A stretch of 60,000 bases of DNA from positions 1 to 60,000 of the forward strand of contig NZ_CP012700.1 of the NCBI RefSeq assembly GCF_001307295.1. The letters run 5' to 3'. Shown here piece after piece: positions 18,421 through 26,462 of the stretch. The position numbers were made by a program, and so were the translations under genes. This stretch comes from Sphingopyxis macrogoltabida. Its GTDB lineage: Bacteria; Pseudomonadota; Alphaproteobacteria; Sphingomonadales; Sphingomonadaceae. The notes beneath the pieces were generated by a model that was given only the letters and a program-made list of their open reading frames with translations, was not told the origin of the DNA and searched no databases. The number at the start of each line of letters is the position of its first letter. Within the stretch, counting starts at the first letter, position 1.

Positions 18421-18494
18421 GTATCCGCTACCGGCCATTACCGGCCACTCAACCGCGGTACATGCCCAACATCAACTCAACCGCCGTCGCAGAT

Positions 18495-18523
18495 TTGACA
18501 ACATACCAACTAGTCGGTATGGC
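18495..18523 (+). promoter_or_regulatory. Promoter of the TetR gene
   Basis: A consensus -35 TTGACA (18495-18500), an exact 17-nt spacer and TATGGC (18518-18523). The expected transcription start is near 18530, at or next to the ATG at 18531, so the message may be leaderless. Confidence 0.65.
18502..18521. promoter_or_regulatory. Palindromic operator inside the promoter spacer
   Basis: CATACCAACTAGTCGGTATG is a 20-bp palindrome with 9 of 10 base pairs matching. It occupies the spacer and touches the -10 box of the TetR-gene promoter. Size, symmetry and position fit a TetR-family operator, so negative autoregulation is likely. Confidence 0.75.
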
Positions 18524-18530
18524 GATTCGC

Positions 18531-19247
18531 ATGACGACGAATCAGCCCCCTGCCGCGCCCCGGCGCACCCCGCGCCCCGCCGCCGCCCGCGATGTCCCCC
18601 CGGCGGGCGGCGGCACAGCGAATAGCGGCGCTCCGGCCGGGGCGCGCCGGACGCCGCGCGGCAGCGCGCGCGACAAGCTGATCGCCGCGGCGCATGCGAC
18701 GGTGCGCCGCAAGGGTTATGCCGCGACGACGGTCGACGAGATCTGCGCCGCGGCGGGGGTCACCAAGGGCGCCTTCTTCCACCATTTCGAATCGAAGGAA
18801 GCGCTGGCGATCGCCGCTGCCGAAGGCTGGACCGAGCGCGCCCGCCCGATGTTCGAACTGCCGCCGCACACCAGGCTGGTCGATCCGCTCGACCGCCTGC
18901 TCGGCCATATCGACTTCCGCTTTGCGATGCTCGACGGCCCAGTGGAAGATTTCACCTGCTTCGTCGGCACGATGGTGCAGGAAGCCTATGGCACCAATCC
19001 GGCGATCCGCGCCGCGTGCGAGGCGAGCATCAACGCCTATTGCGAGGCACTGGCCCCCGACATCGAGGCGGCGATCGCGCGCCACGGCATTTCGCAGGGC
19101 GTCAGCGCGATGAGCATCGCGCGTCACGTCCAGGCGGTGCTGCAGGGCGCCTTCATCATGGCGAAGACCACCGACGATCCCGCGATCGCGCGCGACAGCG
19201 TCACCCACCTGAAGCGTTACATCCTCATGCTGTTCGGCAGAGGCTGA
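18531..19247 (+). CDS. TetR/AcrR family transcriptional regulator
   Basis: A 238-residue repressor-type regulator. An unusual proline/alanine-rich N-terminal tail of about 45 residues precedes a typical TetR helix-turn-helix (GYAATTVDEICAAAGVTKGAFFHHFESKEALAIA, residues about 62-95). The helical ligand-binding domain includes FTCFVGTMVQEAYG with a cysteine at about 143, in a place where some electrophile-responsive TetR proteins carry a sensing cysteine. The shortest start after the promoter (18531) was chosen; ATG 18519 lies in the -10 box. It probably controls itself and the co-directional detoxification cluster downstream. Confidence 0.92.
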   Translation: MTTNQPPAAPRRTPRPAAARDVPPAGGGTANSGAPAGARRTPRGSARDKLIAAAHATVRRKGYAATTVDEICAAAGVTKGAFFHHFESKEALAIAAAEGWTERARPMFELPPHTRLVDPLDRLLGHIDFRFAMLDGPVEDFTCFVGTMVQEAYGTNPAIRAACEASINAYCEALAPDIEAAIARHGISQGVSAMSIARHVQAVLQGAFIMAKTTDDPAIARDSVTHLKRYILMLFGRG

Positions 19248-19292
19248 ACCACCCGCCCCCCCCCCAAGAAGAGAGAAGAGAGGAAGTTCCCC

Positions 19293-19736
19293 ATGTCCCA
19301 TGCCCCCAAGATGATTTTCGTGAACCTGCCGGTCACCGATCTCGACACTTCGAAGGCCTTTTACGAAGCCGTCGGCGCGGCCAACAACCCCGCCTTTACC
19401 GACGAGACCGCCGCGTGCATGGTGGTCGCCGAAGGGTCGATCCACGTCATGCTGCTGACCCACGAAAAATGGGCGACCTTCACGTCGAAGGCGATCCCCG
19501 ACGCCCGGACGACGGCGCAGGTGCTGCTCTGCATCTCGGCCGACAGCCGTGCGGATGTCGACGCGCTGGTCGACAAGGCGGTTGCCGCAGGCGGCAAGGG
19601 CGACCCGACCCCGACGCAGGATTATGGCTTCATGTACGGCCGCAGCTACGAAGATCCCGACGGCCATATCTGGGAAGTGATGTGGATGGATCCCGCGGCA
19701 GCCAGCGGCGAATTCCCCGCCGCAGCCGAAGCCTGA
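19293..19736 (+). CDS. VOC (glyoxalase/bleomycin-resistance fold) family protein
   Basis: 147 residues with the paired beta-alpha-beta-beta-beta units of the vicinal oxygen chelate fold. They begin KMIFVNLPVTDLDTSKAFYEAVG and end FMYGRSYEDPDGHIWEVMWMD. Sequences of this type often belong to a lactoylglutathione-lyase-like or extradiol-like group, but the substrate is unknown. First gene of the cluster after the TetR gene (45-bp gap), with a purine-rich run and GGAAG before the ATG. Confidence 0.88.
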   Translation: MSHAPKMIFVNLPVTDLDTSKAFYEAVGAANNPAFTDETAACMVVAEGSIHVMLLTHEKWATFTSKAIPDARTTAQVLLCISADSRADVDALVDKAVAAGGKGDPTPTQDYGFMYGRSYEDPDGHIWEVMWMDPAAASGEFPAAAEA

Positions 19737-19759
19737 CCATAGCCGACAGGAGGAAGGTG

Positions 19760-20176
19760 ATGACCGAAGCTCTCCCCTCGAAAAAGGCGGTGATCGCCGG
19801 ACGCGTACTCAGCGGCCTCGTCATCGCCTTCCTCCTCTTAGACGCCGGGCTCAAGCTGGTGTCGCCCGAAACGGCGATCAAATACAGCCCGCCCGATCTC
19901 GGATGGCCGCTCGACGTGCCGACGATGACGATGCTGGGGCTGCTGCTGCTGATCCCGACTTTGCTCTATATCTGGCCGCGCACCGCGATCCTCGGCGCGA
20001 TCCTGATCACCGCCTATCTCGGCGGCGCGGTCGCCACCCATGTCCGCATCGGCAGCCCGCTGTTCAGCCATATCCTGTTCGGGGTCTACCTCGGCGTGAT
20101 GCTGTGGGGCGGGCTGTGGCTGCGCGACCCGCGCGTCCGCGCGCTGATCCCGCTCAGGGCAGGAGCCGGCGCATGA
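19760..20176 (+). CDS. DoxX-like membrane protein
   Basis: 138 residues with four hydrophobic segments (about 11-30, 47-65, 73-92, 100-120), the layout of the DoxX family of small membrane proteins, some of which take part in thiol/redox homeostasis. AGGAGG lies 6 nt upstream of the ATG. Its last codons overlap the start of the DUF4287 gene in an ATGA junction, so translation is coupled. Confidence 0.82.
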   Translation: MTEALPSKKAVIAGRVLSGLVIAFLLLDAGLKLVSPETAIKYSPPDLGWPLDVPTMTMLGLLLLIPTLLYIWPRTAILGAILITAYLGGAVATHVRIGSPLFSHILFGVYLGVMLWGGLWLRDPRVRALIPLRAGAGA

Positions 20177-20391
20177 GCTTTCAGGCCTATCTCGACAATG
20201 TCGAAGCGAAGACCGGCAAATCGGCCGCCGAACTGAAGGCCATCGCGATCGACAAGGGCCTCGCCGACGACGGCGGCCTCGCGCCGGGCGTCAAGGCCAC
20301 CGCGATTGTCGACTGGCTGAAGCGCGACTTCGATCTGGGCCACGGCCACGCGATGTCGATCGTCGCCTATATCAAAGGGAAGAGGAACTGA
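20173..20391 (+). CDS. DUF4287 family small protein
   Basis: 72 residues, MSFQAYLDNVEAKTGKSAAE at the N-terminus and then KATAIVDWLKRDFDLGHGHAMSIVAYIKG. This matches the small all-helical DUF4287 proteins, which often sit in clusters with DUF1801, VOC and GST genes. Function unknown; the GHGHAM motif is diagnostic. Overlaps the DoxX-like gene by 4 bp and is 2 bp before the next GST. Confidence 0.85.
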   Translation: MSFQAYLDNVEAKTGKSAAELKAIAIDKGLADDGGLAPGVKATAIVDWLKRDFDLGHGHAMSIVAYIKGKRN

Positions 20392-20393
20392 TC

Positions 20394-21068
20394 ATGTCCG
20401 CCCCGACCGAAGCCGTTCCCGAAATCACCGCCTACCGGTCGGTGCCGGATTTTGCCTATGGCCGGATCAAGGACATCCGCGTCCGCTGGGCGCTCGACGA
20501 AATCGGCCAGCCCTATCGCACACGGCTGATCGGCGGCATTTTCGAGGACAAGGCACCGGCCTATCTTCACGACCAACCGTTCGGACAGGTTCCGGTCTAT
20601 AAGGACGGCGATCTGACCCTGTTCGAAACAGGGTCGATCCTGATCCACATCGGCGACGCCGACGGGCGTCTGTTGCCGCGCGATGCCAAAGGGCGCGGGC
20701 GCGCGATCAGCTGGATGATCGCCGCGCTCAACAGCGTCGAACCGATGATCCAGACGCTGGTCGTGCTGACCGTCAAGGGACAGGGCACCGACTGGCTGGC
20801 CGGTGCCATCGACGCCGCGAAACCCTTTGCCGAACAGCGATTGTCCCGCTTGTCGCAGGCGCTCGGCGACCGCGACTGGCTGGAGGAGCATTTTTCGATC
20901 GGCGACATCGTGATGATCGACGTGCTCCGCAACGCAAATCCCGAATTGCTGGCGCCGCATCCCAATCTGACCGCCTATGTCGCGCGCGGCAAAGCCCGCC
21001 CGGCCTTTCAGAGCGCCATGGCGGCGCATCTGGCCGACTGCGCGGTCGGCGAACCGCTGCCTGCCTGA
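20394..21068 (+). CDS. Glutathione S-transferase family protein (paralogue A)
   Basis: 224 residues. The thioredoxin-like N-terminal half has RVRWALDEIGQPYRTRLI, FGQVPVYKDGDLTLFETGSILIHI (the cis-Pro and E-T/S GSH-binding segment), and a helical C-terminal half with DIVMIDVLRN. It is most similar, in the window, to the next gene; the two are tandem paralogues. GAGGAAC lies upstream. Substrate unknown. Confidence 0.88.
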   Translation: MSAPTEAVPEITAYRSVPDFAYGRIKDIRVRWALDEIGQPYRTRLIGGIFEDKAPAYLHDQPFGQVPVYKDGDLTLFETGSILIHIGDADGRLLPRDAKGRGRAISWMIAALNSVEPMIQTLVVLTVKGQGTDWLAGAIDAAKPFAEQRLSRLSQALGDRDWLEEHFSIGDIVMIDVLRNANPELLAPHPNLTAYVARGKARPAFQSAMAAHLADCAVGEPLPA

Positions 21069-21092
21069 ACCCCCAACCGAGGAGATGCCGCC

Positions 21093-21767
21093 ATGCCCGT
21101 GAACCCCGACAGCAAACTCGAAGTCACCGCCTTCGACTGGGTCCCCGATTTCGCCCGCGGCTATGTCCGCGACCTGCGCCCGCGCTGGGCGTGCGAGGAA
21201 ATCGGACTCGATTATGCCGAACATCTGATCAGCGCGATCAACCGCCCTGCCGACCATTTCCTGTTCCAGCCGTGGGGGCAGGTGCCGGTGCTGAACGACG
21301 GCGGCGTCCGCCTGTTCGAAAGCGGCGCGATCCTGCTCCACCTCGCCGAAAAGGACGAACGGCTGCTGCCGCGCGACCCGCAGGGGCGCGCCAACACGCT
21401 CGCCTGGCTGTTCGCCGCCTATAACAGTGTCGAACCGATGCTGTTCGAACTCGGCAATGTCGACATCTTCGCGAAGGACGAGGAATGGGCGAAGCTGCGC
21501 CGCCCCAGCCTGATCGAGTTCATCCAGGGCCGGCTCGGCCGCCTCGACGATGCGATCGGCGACAAACATTATCTCACAGGCGCATTCACCGTCGCCGATA
21601 TCGCGATGGCGACGGTGCTGCGCGAAGGGGTCGAGGCCGGGCTGATCGCCGAGCAGCCGCGGTTGCAGGCGTATCTCGACCGATGCCTTGCACGGCCCGC
21701 CTTCCGGCGCGCGCTCGATGCGCAGCTTGCCGCGTTCAGCGAAGAAGCGGGACCGCCCGCCGCCTGA
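21093..21767 (+). CDS. Glutathione S-transferase family protein (paralogue B)
   Basis: 224 residues, the same length as paralogue A and alike throughout: RPRWACEEIGLDYAEHLI, WGQVPVLNDGGVRLFESGAILLHLAEKDERLLPRD, VADIAMATVLRE. Ribosome binding site GAGGAG 9 nt before the ATG. The 25-bp gap to paralogue A and equal lengths point to an old tandem duplication. Confidence 0.9.
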   Translation: MPVNPDSKLEVTAFDWVPDFARGYVRDLRPRWACEEIGLDYAEHLISAINRPADHFLFQPWGQVPVLNDGGVRLFESGAILLHLAEKDERLLPRDPQGRANTLAWLFAAYNSVEPMLFELGNVDIFAKDEEWAKLRRPSLIEFIQGRLGRLDDAIGDKHYLTGAFTVADIAMATVLREGVEAGLIAEQPRLQAYLDRCLARPAFRRALDAQLAAFSEEAGPPAA

Positions 21768-21799
21768 TCCCCCGATTTCCGCCCCCAAGGAGAGAGACG

Positions 21800-22519
21800 A
21801 TGACCTATGTAGAAGGATTTGTGGTCGCAGTACCGACCGCCAACAAGGAAGCATATCGCAAGCATGCCGCCGACGCGGCGCCGCTGTTCAAGGAATTCGG
21901 CGTCGCGCGGATGGTCGAATGCTGGGGCGACGACGTGCCCGACGGCAAGGTCAACGACTTCAAGGGCGCGGTGCAGGCGAAACCCGACGAGACCGTCGTG
22001 TTCAGCTGGTTCGAATATCCCGACAAGGCGACGCGCGACGCCGCGACCGAAAAGATGATGAGCGACCCGCGCATGGCGGCGATGGGCGGCGAGATGCCGT
22101 TCGACGGCAAGCGCATGATCGTCGGCGGCTTCGAATCGATCGTCGACGACCGCGCCGAGGGCAGCACCGGCTATGCCGACGGCTATGTCGTGCCCGTCCC
22201 CGACGGCAACAAGGAAGCCTATCGCGCGATGGCGCAAAAGGCGTCGCAGGTGTTCCGCGACTATGGCGCGACGCGCGTCGTCGAGGCGTGGGGCGACGAT
22301 GTGTCCGACGGCAAGGTCACCGACTTCAACCGCGCCGCGCACAAGCAGGACGGCGAGACCGTCGTGTTCAGCTGGGTCGAATGGCCCGACAAGGAAACGC
22401 GCACCGCCGGCTGGGAAAAGATGATGAAGGACGAGCGGATGCAGCATGATCCCAGCGACCAGACCTTCGACGGCAAGCGCATGATCTATGGCGGCTTCGA
22501 GCCGATCGTGATGGCGTAA
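21800..22519 (+). CDS. Tandem DUF1428 protein
   Basis: 239 residues made of two copies of a domain of about 115 residues. Each runs YVEGFVVAVP/YADGYVVPVPDGNKEAYR, then VECWGDDVPDGKV/VEAWGDDVSDGKV, DETVVFSWFEYPDK/GETVVFSWVEWPDK, and DGKRMI.GGFE. DUF1428 is a ferredoxin-like-fold (dimeric alpha-beta barrel) family of unknown function; single-domain forms are usual, so the fusion makes an intramolecular dimer. AAGGAGAGAGACG precedes the ATG. Confidence 0.9.
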   Translation: MTYVEGFVVAVPTANKEAYRKHAADAAPLFKEFGVARMVECWGDDVPDGKVNDFKGAVQAKPDETVVFSWFEYPDKATRDAATEKMMSDPRMAAMGGEMPFDGKRMIVGGFESIVDDRAEGSTGYADGYVVPVPDGNKEAYRAMAQKASQVFRDYGATRVVEAWGDDVSDGKVTDFNRAAHKQDGETVVFSWVEWPDKETRTAGWEKMMKDERMQHDPSDQTFDGKRMIYGGFEPIVMA

Positions 22520-22524
22520 GGCCG

Positions 22525-22661
22525 AATCCTCCCTGTAGCGAAGCCATGGGGAGGTGGCAGCGGCAGAGCCGCTGACGGAGGGGCCGTGGCGCGATGTTGC
22601 CGCCCCTCCACCATCCTCCGGATGGTCCCCCTCCCCACCGCTTCGCGGCAGGGAGGATCAA
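22525..22661 (-). repeat. Large intergenic repeat, copy 2 (inverted)
   Basis: 137 bp bounded by AATCCTCC and GGGAGGAT, the reverse-oriented relative of the repeat at 18273-18420. It interrupts the otherwise tight detoxification cluster and may terminate or process the transcript there. Confidence 0.85.
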
Positions 22662-22674
22662 TAGGAGAGACCCG

Positions 22675-23217
22675 ATGACCGGCGGACAAGACAGAGGAAA
22701 GCGCATCGCAGCATGCCAGTGCGGCGCGGTGACGCTGGAACTCGTCGGCAAGCCGATCGTCGCGGCGACCTGTTACTGCCAGAGCTGCCAGCGGGCGGGC
22801 GCGGCCTTCGCGGCGCTTCCCGGCGCCGCGCCGGTGGTCGGCGCCGACGGCGGGACGCCCTATGTGCTGATGCGCAAGGACCGGCTCGTGTGGCAAACGG
22901 GTTCACAGCAGTTGCAGGAGCATCGGCTGACCCCCGATTCGCCGACGCGGCGTTTCGTGGCGCAATGCTGCAACGCGCCGGTCGCGCTCGAATTCACCAA
23001 GGGGCATTGGCTGAGCGTCTATTCGGCGCGGCTTCCCGAGGGCGAGCGCCCGGCGCCCGAGATGCGGACGATCGTCGGCGACCGGCCTTCGGGCGTCGAG
23101 CTACCGGACGATATCCCCAATTACCGGACCCCCTCGGGCAAGTTCATGTGGAGGCTGCTGACCGCGTGGATCGCGATGGGTTTTCGCGCCCCGCCGATCG
23201 AAAGGACCGCGGGCTGA
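22675..23217 (+). CDS. GFA-family (glutathione-dependent formaldehyde-activating) protein
   Basis: 180 residues. The zinc/GSH-type cysteine framework is present: CQCGAVTLEL, then CYCQSCQRAG, with a later CC pair (AQCCNAPVALEF). GFA enzymes speed the condensation of formaldehyde with glutathione; many family members have unknown substrates, and this one cannot be assigned. AGGAGAGACCCG precedes the ATG. It follows the repeat and resumes the cluster. Confidence 0.85.
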   Translation: MTGGQDRGKRIAACQCGAVTLELVGKPIVAATCYCQSCQRAGAAFAALPGAAPVVGADGGTPYVLMRKDRLVWQTGSQQLQEHRLTPDSPTRRFVAQCCNAPVALEFTKGHWLSVYSARLPEGERPAPEMRTIVGDRPSGVELPDDIPNYRTPSGKFMWRLLTAWIAMGFRAPPIERTAG

Positions 23218-23245
23218 GGCGGGTAGCGGCGGCCGAAGGAGAGAG

Positions 23246-23974
23246 ATGATGGATCATGTGAGCTATCCCAACGAGAGCGCGGACTATCGCGCGGCGCGCA
23301 ACGCGCTGCTCGAAGCCGAGATCGCGCTCCGCCGCCAGATCGAGGCGGTCGCGGCGCAGCGGCGCGCCCTGCCGCCCGGCGGCGAGATCCCCGAGGATTA
23401 TGTCTTCGAACGGATCGGCAAGTTCCAGCGCCCCGAGACGGTGCGATTGTCCGAGCTGTTCGGGGACAAGCAAAGCATCATCCTGCAAAGCTTCATGTTC
23501 GGGCCCGAGCGCGACGTCCCCTGTTCGGGCTGCACGCATATGCTCGATTCGATCGACGGCGGCGCCCGCTATGTCGACGACCGCACCCCGCTCTATGTCG
23601 TCGCCAAGTCGCCGATCGCCCGGCTGGTCGAATGGGCGCGGGTGCGCGGCTGGAAACATCTGACCTTTCTGTCCGACGTCACCACGCGCTATTCGGCCGA
23701 TTATTTCGGTGACACGCGCAAATTCCCGCCGTCGATGCGCGCCGACCGCAAGCTCGGGCCCGGCGAGGAATGGGACGAAACGATCTTCAACGTCTTCCGC
23801 AAGGACGGCGACACCATCCGGCATCACTGGGGCAGCGAGATGGCGTTCGCGCCCGAGGATCCCGGCCAGCACCACCGCGCGGGCGACCTCGTCGACGCGC
23901 TGTGGGGGCTGCTCGACATGACCCCCGAAGGTCGCGGGGATTATTTTCCGACCGTCGAAGGAGGAAAGCAATGA
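23246..23974 (+). CDS. DUF899 family thioredoxin-like protein (paralogue A)
   Basis: 242 residues. NESADYRAARNALLEAEIALRRQIEAVAAQRRALPPGGEIPEDYVFE is the DUF899 signature. A thioredoxin-like core with SFMFGPERDVPCSGC, a CxxC at about residue 90, and DMTPEGRGDY near the end follow. It probably acts in redox or thiol chemistry; substrate unknown. A second DUF899 gene lies two genes on. An alternative ATG lies one codon further in. It overlaps the next gene by 4 bp. Confidence 0.88.
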   Translation: MMDHVSYPNESADYRAARNALLEAEIALRRQIEAVAAQRRALPPGGEIPEDYVFERIGKFQRPETVRLSELFGDKQSIILQSFMFGPERDVPCSGCTHMLDSIDGGARYVDDRTPLYVVAKSPIARLVEWARVRGWKHLTFLSDVTTRYSADYFGDTRKFPPSMRADRKLGPGEEWDETIFNVFRKDGDTIRHHWGSEMAFAPEDPGQHHRAGDLVDALWGLLDMTPEGRGDYFPTVEGGKQ

Positions 23975-24765
23975 GCGAAGCTGCGAATTTCATCTGGTAC
24001 GAGCTGATGACGAGCGACCCCGCCGGTGCGGCAAGCTTTTACGGCGCGGTGGTCGGCTGGACCATCGCGGCGCAGGGCGAGGCAACCGCGGGCGGGGTCG
24101 ATTATCGCATGATCGGGCGCAGCGACGGCGGCAATGCCGGTGGGGTGCTCGGGCTCAATGCCGACATGCTCGCGGGCGGCGCACGGCCGATCTGGCTCGG
24201 CTATCTGCATGTCGCGGACGTCGATGCGGCGGTCGCGGCGATCGAGACCGACGGCGGCAGCGTCCAGATGAGCGCGATGGACATCCCGGTCGGGCGCATC
24301 GCGATGGTCACCGACCCGCAGGGCGCGCCCTTCTATATCATGGATCCCGTGCCGCCGCCGGGCATGGAGGGGATGGAAAGCGACGTCTTTTCGGTGACCG
24401 AGGCGCAGCATATGCGCTGGAACGAGCTGGCGACGAGCGATCCCGACGCCGCCATCGCCTTTTACAAGAAGCATTTCGGCTGGGGTCAGGAAGGCGAGAT
24501 GCCGATGGGCGAGCATGGCACCTATCGCTTCATCCAGCGCGGCGACGTCGGGCTGGGCGCGGTGATGCCATTGCTGGAGGGCTATCCCGCCCCGATCTGG
24601 AGCTTCTACATCGGCGTCGACGACATCGACCGCGCGCACGCCGCGGTGACCGCGAACGGCGGCACCGTCACCAACGAACCGATGGAAATTCCGGGCGGCG
24701 AATATGCGATGAATGGCATCGACCCGCAGGGCGCCTCCTTCGGCCTCGTCGGCCCGCGCAAATAG
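23971..24765 (+). CDS. Two-domain VOC family protein
   Basis: 264 residues, two glyoxalase-fold modules. Each begins ..WYELMTSDPAGAASFYGAVVGW / ..RWNELATSDPDAAIAFYKKHFGW and ends with DPQGAPFYIMDP / DPQGASFGLVGP. Such proteins are annotated as hydroxylase or glyoxalase relatives; function unknown. GAGGAAAGCA precedes the ATG, which overlaps the end of DUF899 A. Confidence 0.88.
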   Translation: MSEAANFIWYELMTSDPAGAASFYGAVVGWTIAAQGEATAGGVDYRMIGRSDGGNAGGVLGLNADMLAGGARPIWLGYLHVADVDAAVAAIETDGGSVQMSAMDIPVGRIAMVTDPQGAPFYIMDPVPPPGMEGMESDVFSVTEAQHMRWNELATSDPDAAIAFYKKHFGWGQEGEMPMGEHGTYRFIQRGDVGLGAVMPLLEGYPAPIWSFYIGVDDIDRAHAAVTANGGTVTNEPMEIPGGEYAMNGIDPQGASFGLVGPRK

Positions 24766-24800
24766 GGCGAAAACTCCGGGGGGCAGAAAGGAAAGCCGAG

Positions 24801-25511
24801 ATGACCGACAACCCGAAACTCGTACCCGCGGAAGAGCTGGTCCGGCGTAGCACGCGCCGGCCGCTGCCGAACGAGAGCGCCGAATATCGCGCCGCGCGCG
24901 ATGCGCTGCTGGTCGAGGAGATCGAGCTGCGCCGCCACCTCGCGCGCGTCGCGGCGCAGCGGCGCGCGCTGCCCCCCGGTGGCGCGGTGACGCATGACTA
25001 TCGCTTCGTCGGCGCCGAGGGTGAGGTCGGCCTTGCCGAATTGTTCGGCGGCCACGACACGCTGTTCGTCTATGGCATGATGTACGGCCCCGAACGCAAG
25101 CAGGCGTGCCCGATGTGCACCGCGACGGTCGCGAACTGGGACCCCGAGGTGCCGCATCTCGAACAACGGATCGGTTTCGCGGTCGTCGCCCGCTCGCCCT
25201 ATCCGCGCCTCGCCGCCTTTGCGCGCGAACAGGGCTGGGATCATCTGAAGCTCTATTCGGACCCGAGCGGTGATTTCTGGCAGGATTATATCGGCGAGAC
25301 CCGCGACGACGACATGGCGGGGTACAGCGTCTTCACCCGGCGTGACGGGACGATCCGCCATTTCTGGAGCGTCGAGGGCGGCCCCGAAATCGCCGACCCG
25401 GGGCAGGACCCGCACGGCGCGCCCGACCCCAATTCGCTGTGGAACCTGCTCGACCTGACCCCCGAGGGCCGCGGAACCGACTGGTACCCCAGCCTGAGCT
25501 ACGACGACTGA
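24801..25511 (+). CDS. DUF899 family thioredoxin-like protein (paralogue B)
   Basis: 236 residues and clearly homologous to the gene at 23246 (NESAEYRAARDALLVEEIELRRHLARVAAQRRALPPGG). Its active-site-like motif is CPMC (YGPERKQACPMCTATV), the form common in DUF899, while paralogue A has CSGC. DLTPEGRGTDWYP closes the domain. GAAAGGAAAGCCGAG precedes the ATG. Confidence 0.9.
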   Translation: MTDNPKLVPAEELVRRSTRRPLPNESAEYRAARDALLVEEIELRRHLARVAAQRRALPPGGAVTHDYRFVGAEGEVGLAELFGGHDTLFVYGMMYGPERKQACPMCTATVANWDPEVPHLEQRIGFAVVARSPYPRLAAFAREQGWDHLKLYSDPSGDFWQDYIGETRDDDMAGYSVFTRRDGTIRHFWSVEGGPEIADPGQDPHGAPDPNSLWNLLDLTPEGRGTDWYPSLSYDD

Positions 25512-25525
25512 AGAGGAGAGAAACG

Positions 25526-26023
25526 ATGACGAATAAAGCGACGCTGTGCCTGTGGTACGACAAGGACGCCGAGGAAGCGGCGAACTTCTATGCGGCCACC
25601 TTTCCCGACAGCAAGGTTGGCGCTACCCACCGCGCGCCCGGCGACAACCCGAGCGGCAAGGAGGGCGACGTGCTGACCGTCGACTTCACCGTGCTCGGCT
25701 TTCCGTGCATCGGCCTCAACGGCGGCCCTGCCTTCCAGCATAACGAGGCCTTTTCCTTCCAGGTTCACACCGACACGCAGGAGGAAACCGACCGGCTGTG
25801 GAACGCGATCGTCGATAACGGCGGCGCCGAAAACATGTGCGGCTGGTGCAAGGACAAATGGGGCGTCAACTGGCAGATCACCCCGCGCGTCCTGACCGAC
25901 GTGATGACCAACCCCGACAAGGATGCCGCCAAGCGCGCATCCGAGGCGATGATGGCGATGAAGAAGATCGACATCGCGACGATCGAAGCCGCGATCCGGG
26001 GCGAAAAAGTTGGCGCGGCGTAG
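25526..26023 (+). CDS. PhnB-like VOC family protein
   Basis: 165 residues of the 3-demethylubiquinone-methyltransferase-like/PhnB VOC group: LCLWYDKDAEEAANFYAATFPDSKVG, a central GGPAFQHNEAFSFQV, then GWCKDKWGVNWQITPRVL and a helical tail with AMMAMKKIDIATIEAA. The name is historical; the enzyme activity is unproven. GAGGAGAGAAACG precedes the ATG. Its last codons overlap the start of the next gene. Confidence 0.9.
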   Translation: MTNKATLCLWYDKDAEEAANFYAATFPDSKVGATHRAPGDNPSGKEGDVLTVDFTVLGFPCIGLNGGPAFQHNEAFSFQVHTDTQEETDRLWNAIVDNGGAENMCGWCKDKWGVNWQITPRVLTDVMTNPDKDAAKRASEAMMAMKKIDIATIEAAIRGEKVGAA

Positions 26024-26462
26024 CCCGGCGCTCTTCGCATGGGCCCTCTGCGGCACGCTCGACATCGTCTATGCGGCGGTGTGGAGCGTGCTCGCGGGCG
26101 GCACGGTCGGCGGCATGCTCCGCGGCGTCGCCAAGGGTCCGTTCGGCGACGGCGCCGGCGACTGGGGGATCGGCGGCGCACTCACCGGTCTCGCGACCCA
26201 TTATGCGATCATGGGCGCGATGGTCGCGGTGTGGTTCTTCGTCGCGCGGCGCTGGACGGCGCTGACGGCGTGGCCATGGTGGCTGACCGGCACCCTTTAT
26301 GGCCTGCTCCTCTATTACATCATGAACGGGATCGTGCTGCCGCTGCGCTTCGGCTCGCCCTTTCCGCCCGTCGACCTCGTCAAGGGCGCGGTCGCGCTCT
26401 TCCCGCATATCTTCTTCGTCGGCTGGCCATGCGCCTGGCTGACCCGCAAGGACGCCCGCTGA
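26010..26462 (+). CDS. Hypothetical four-helix membrane protein
   Basis: 150 residues, mostly hydrophobic, with about four transmembrane segments (10-30, 50-75, 85-110, 120-142) and a charged end (CAWLTRKDAR). I do not recognise a named family. A TTG start at 26010 overlaps the PhnB-like gene; GGGGCG lies about 7 nt before it. It ends in a TGATG junction with the following GST, so it is translated in the same operon. Confidence 0.7.
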   Translation: MARRSPALFAWALCGTLDIVYAAVWSVLAGGTVGGMLRGVAKGPFGDGAGDWGIGGALTGLATHYAIMGAMVAVWFFVARRWTALTAWPWWLTGTLYGLLLYYIMNGIVLPLRFGSPFPPVDLVKGAVALFPHIFFVGWPCAWLTRKDAR

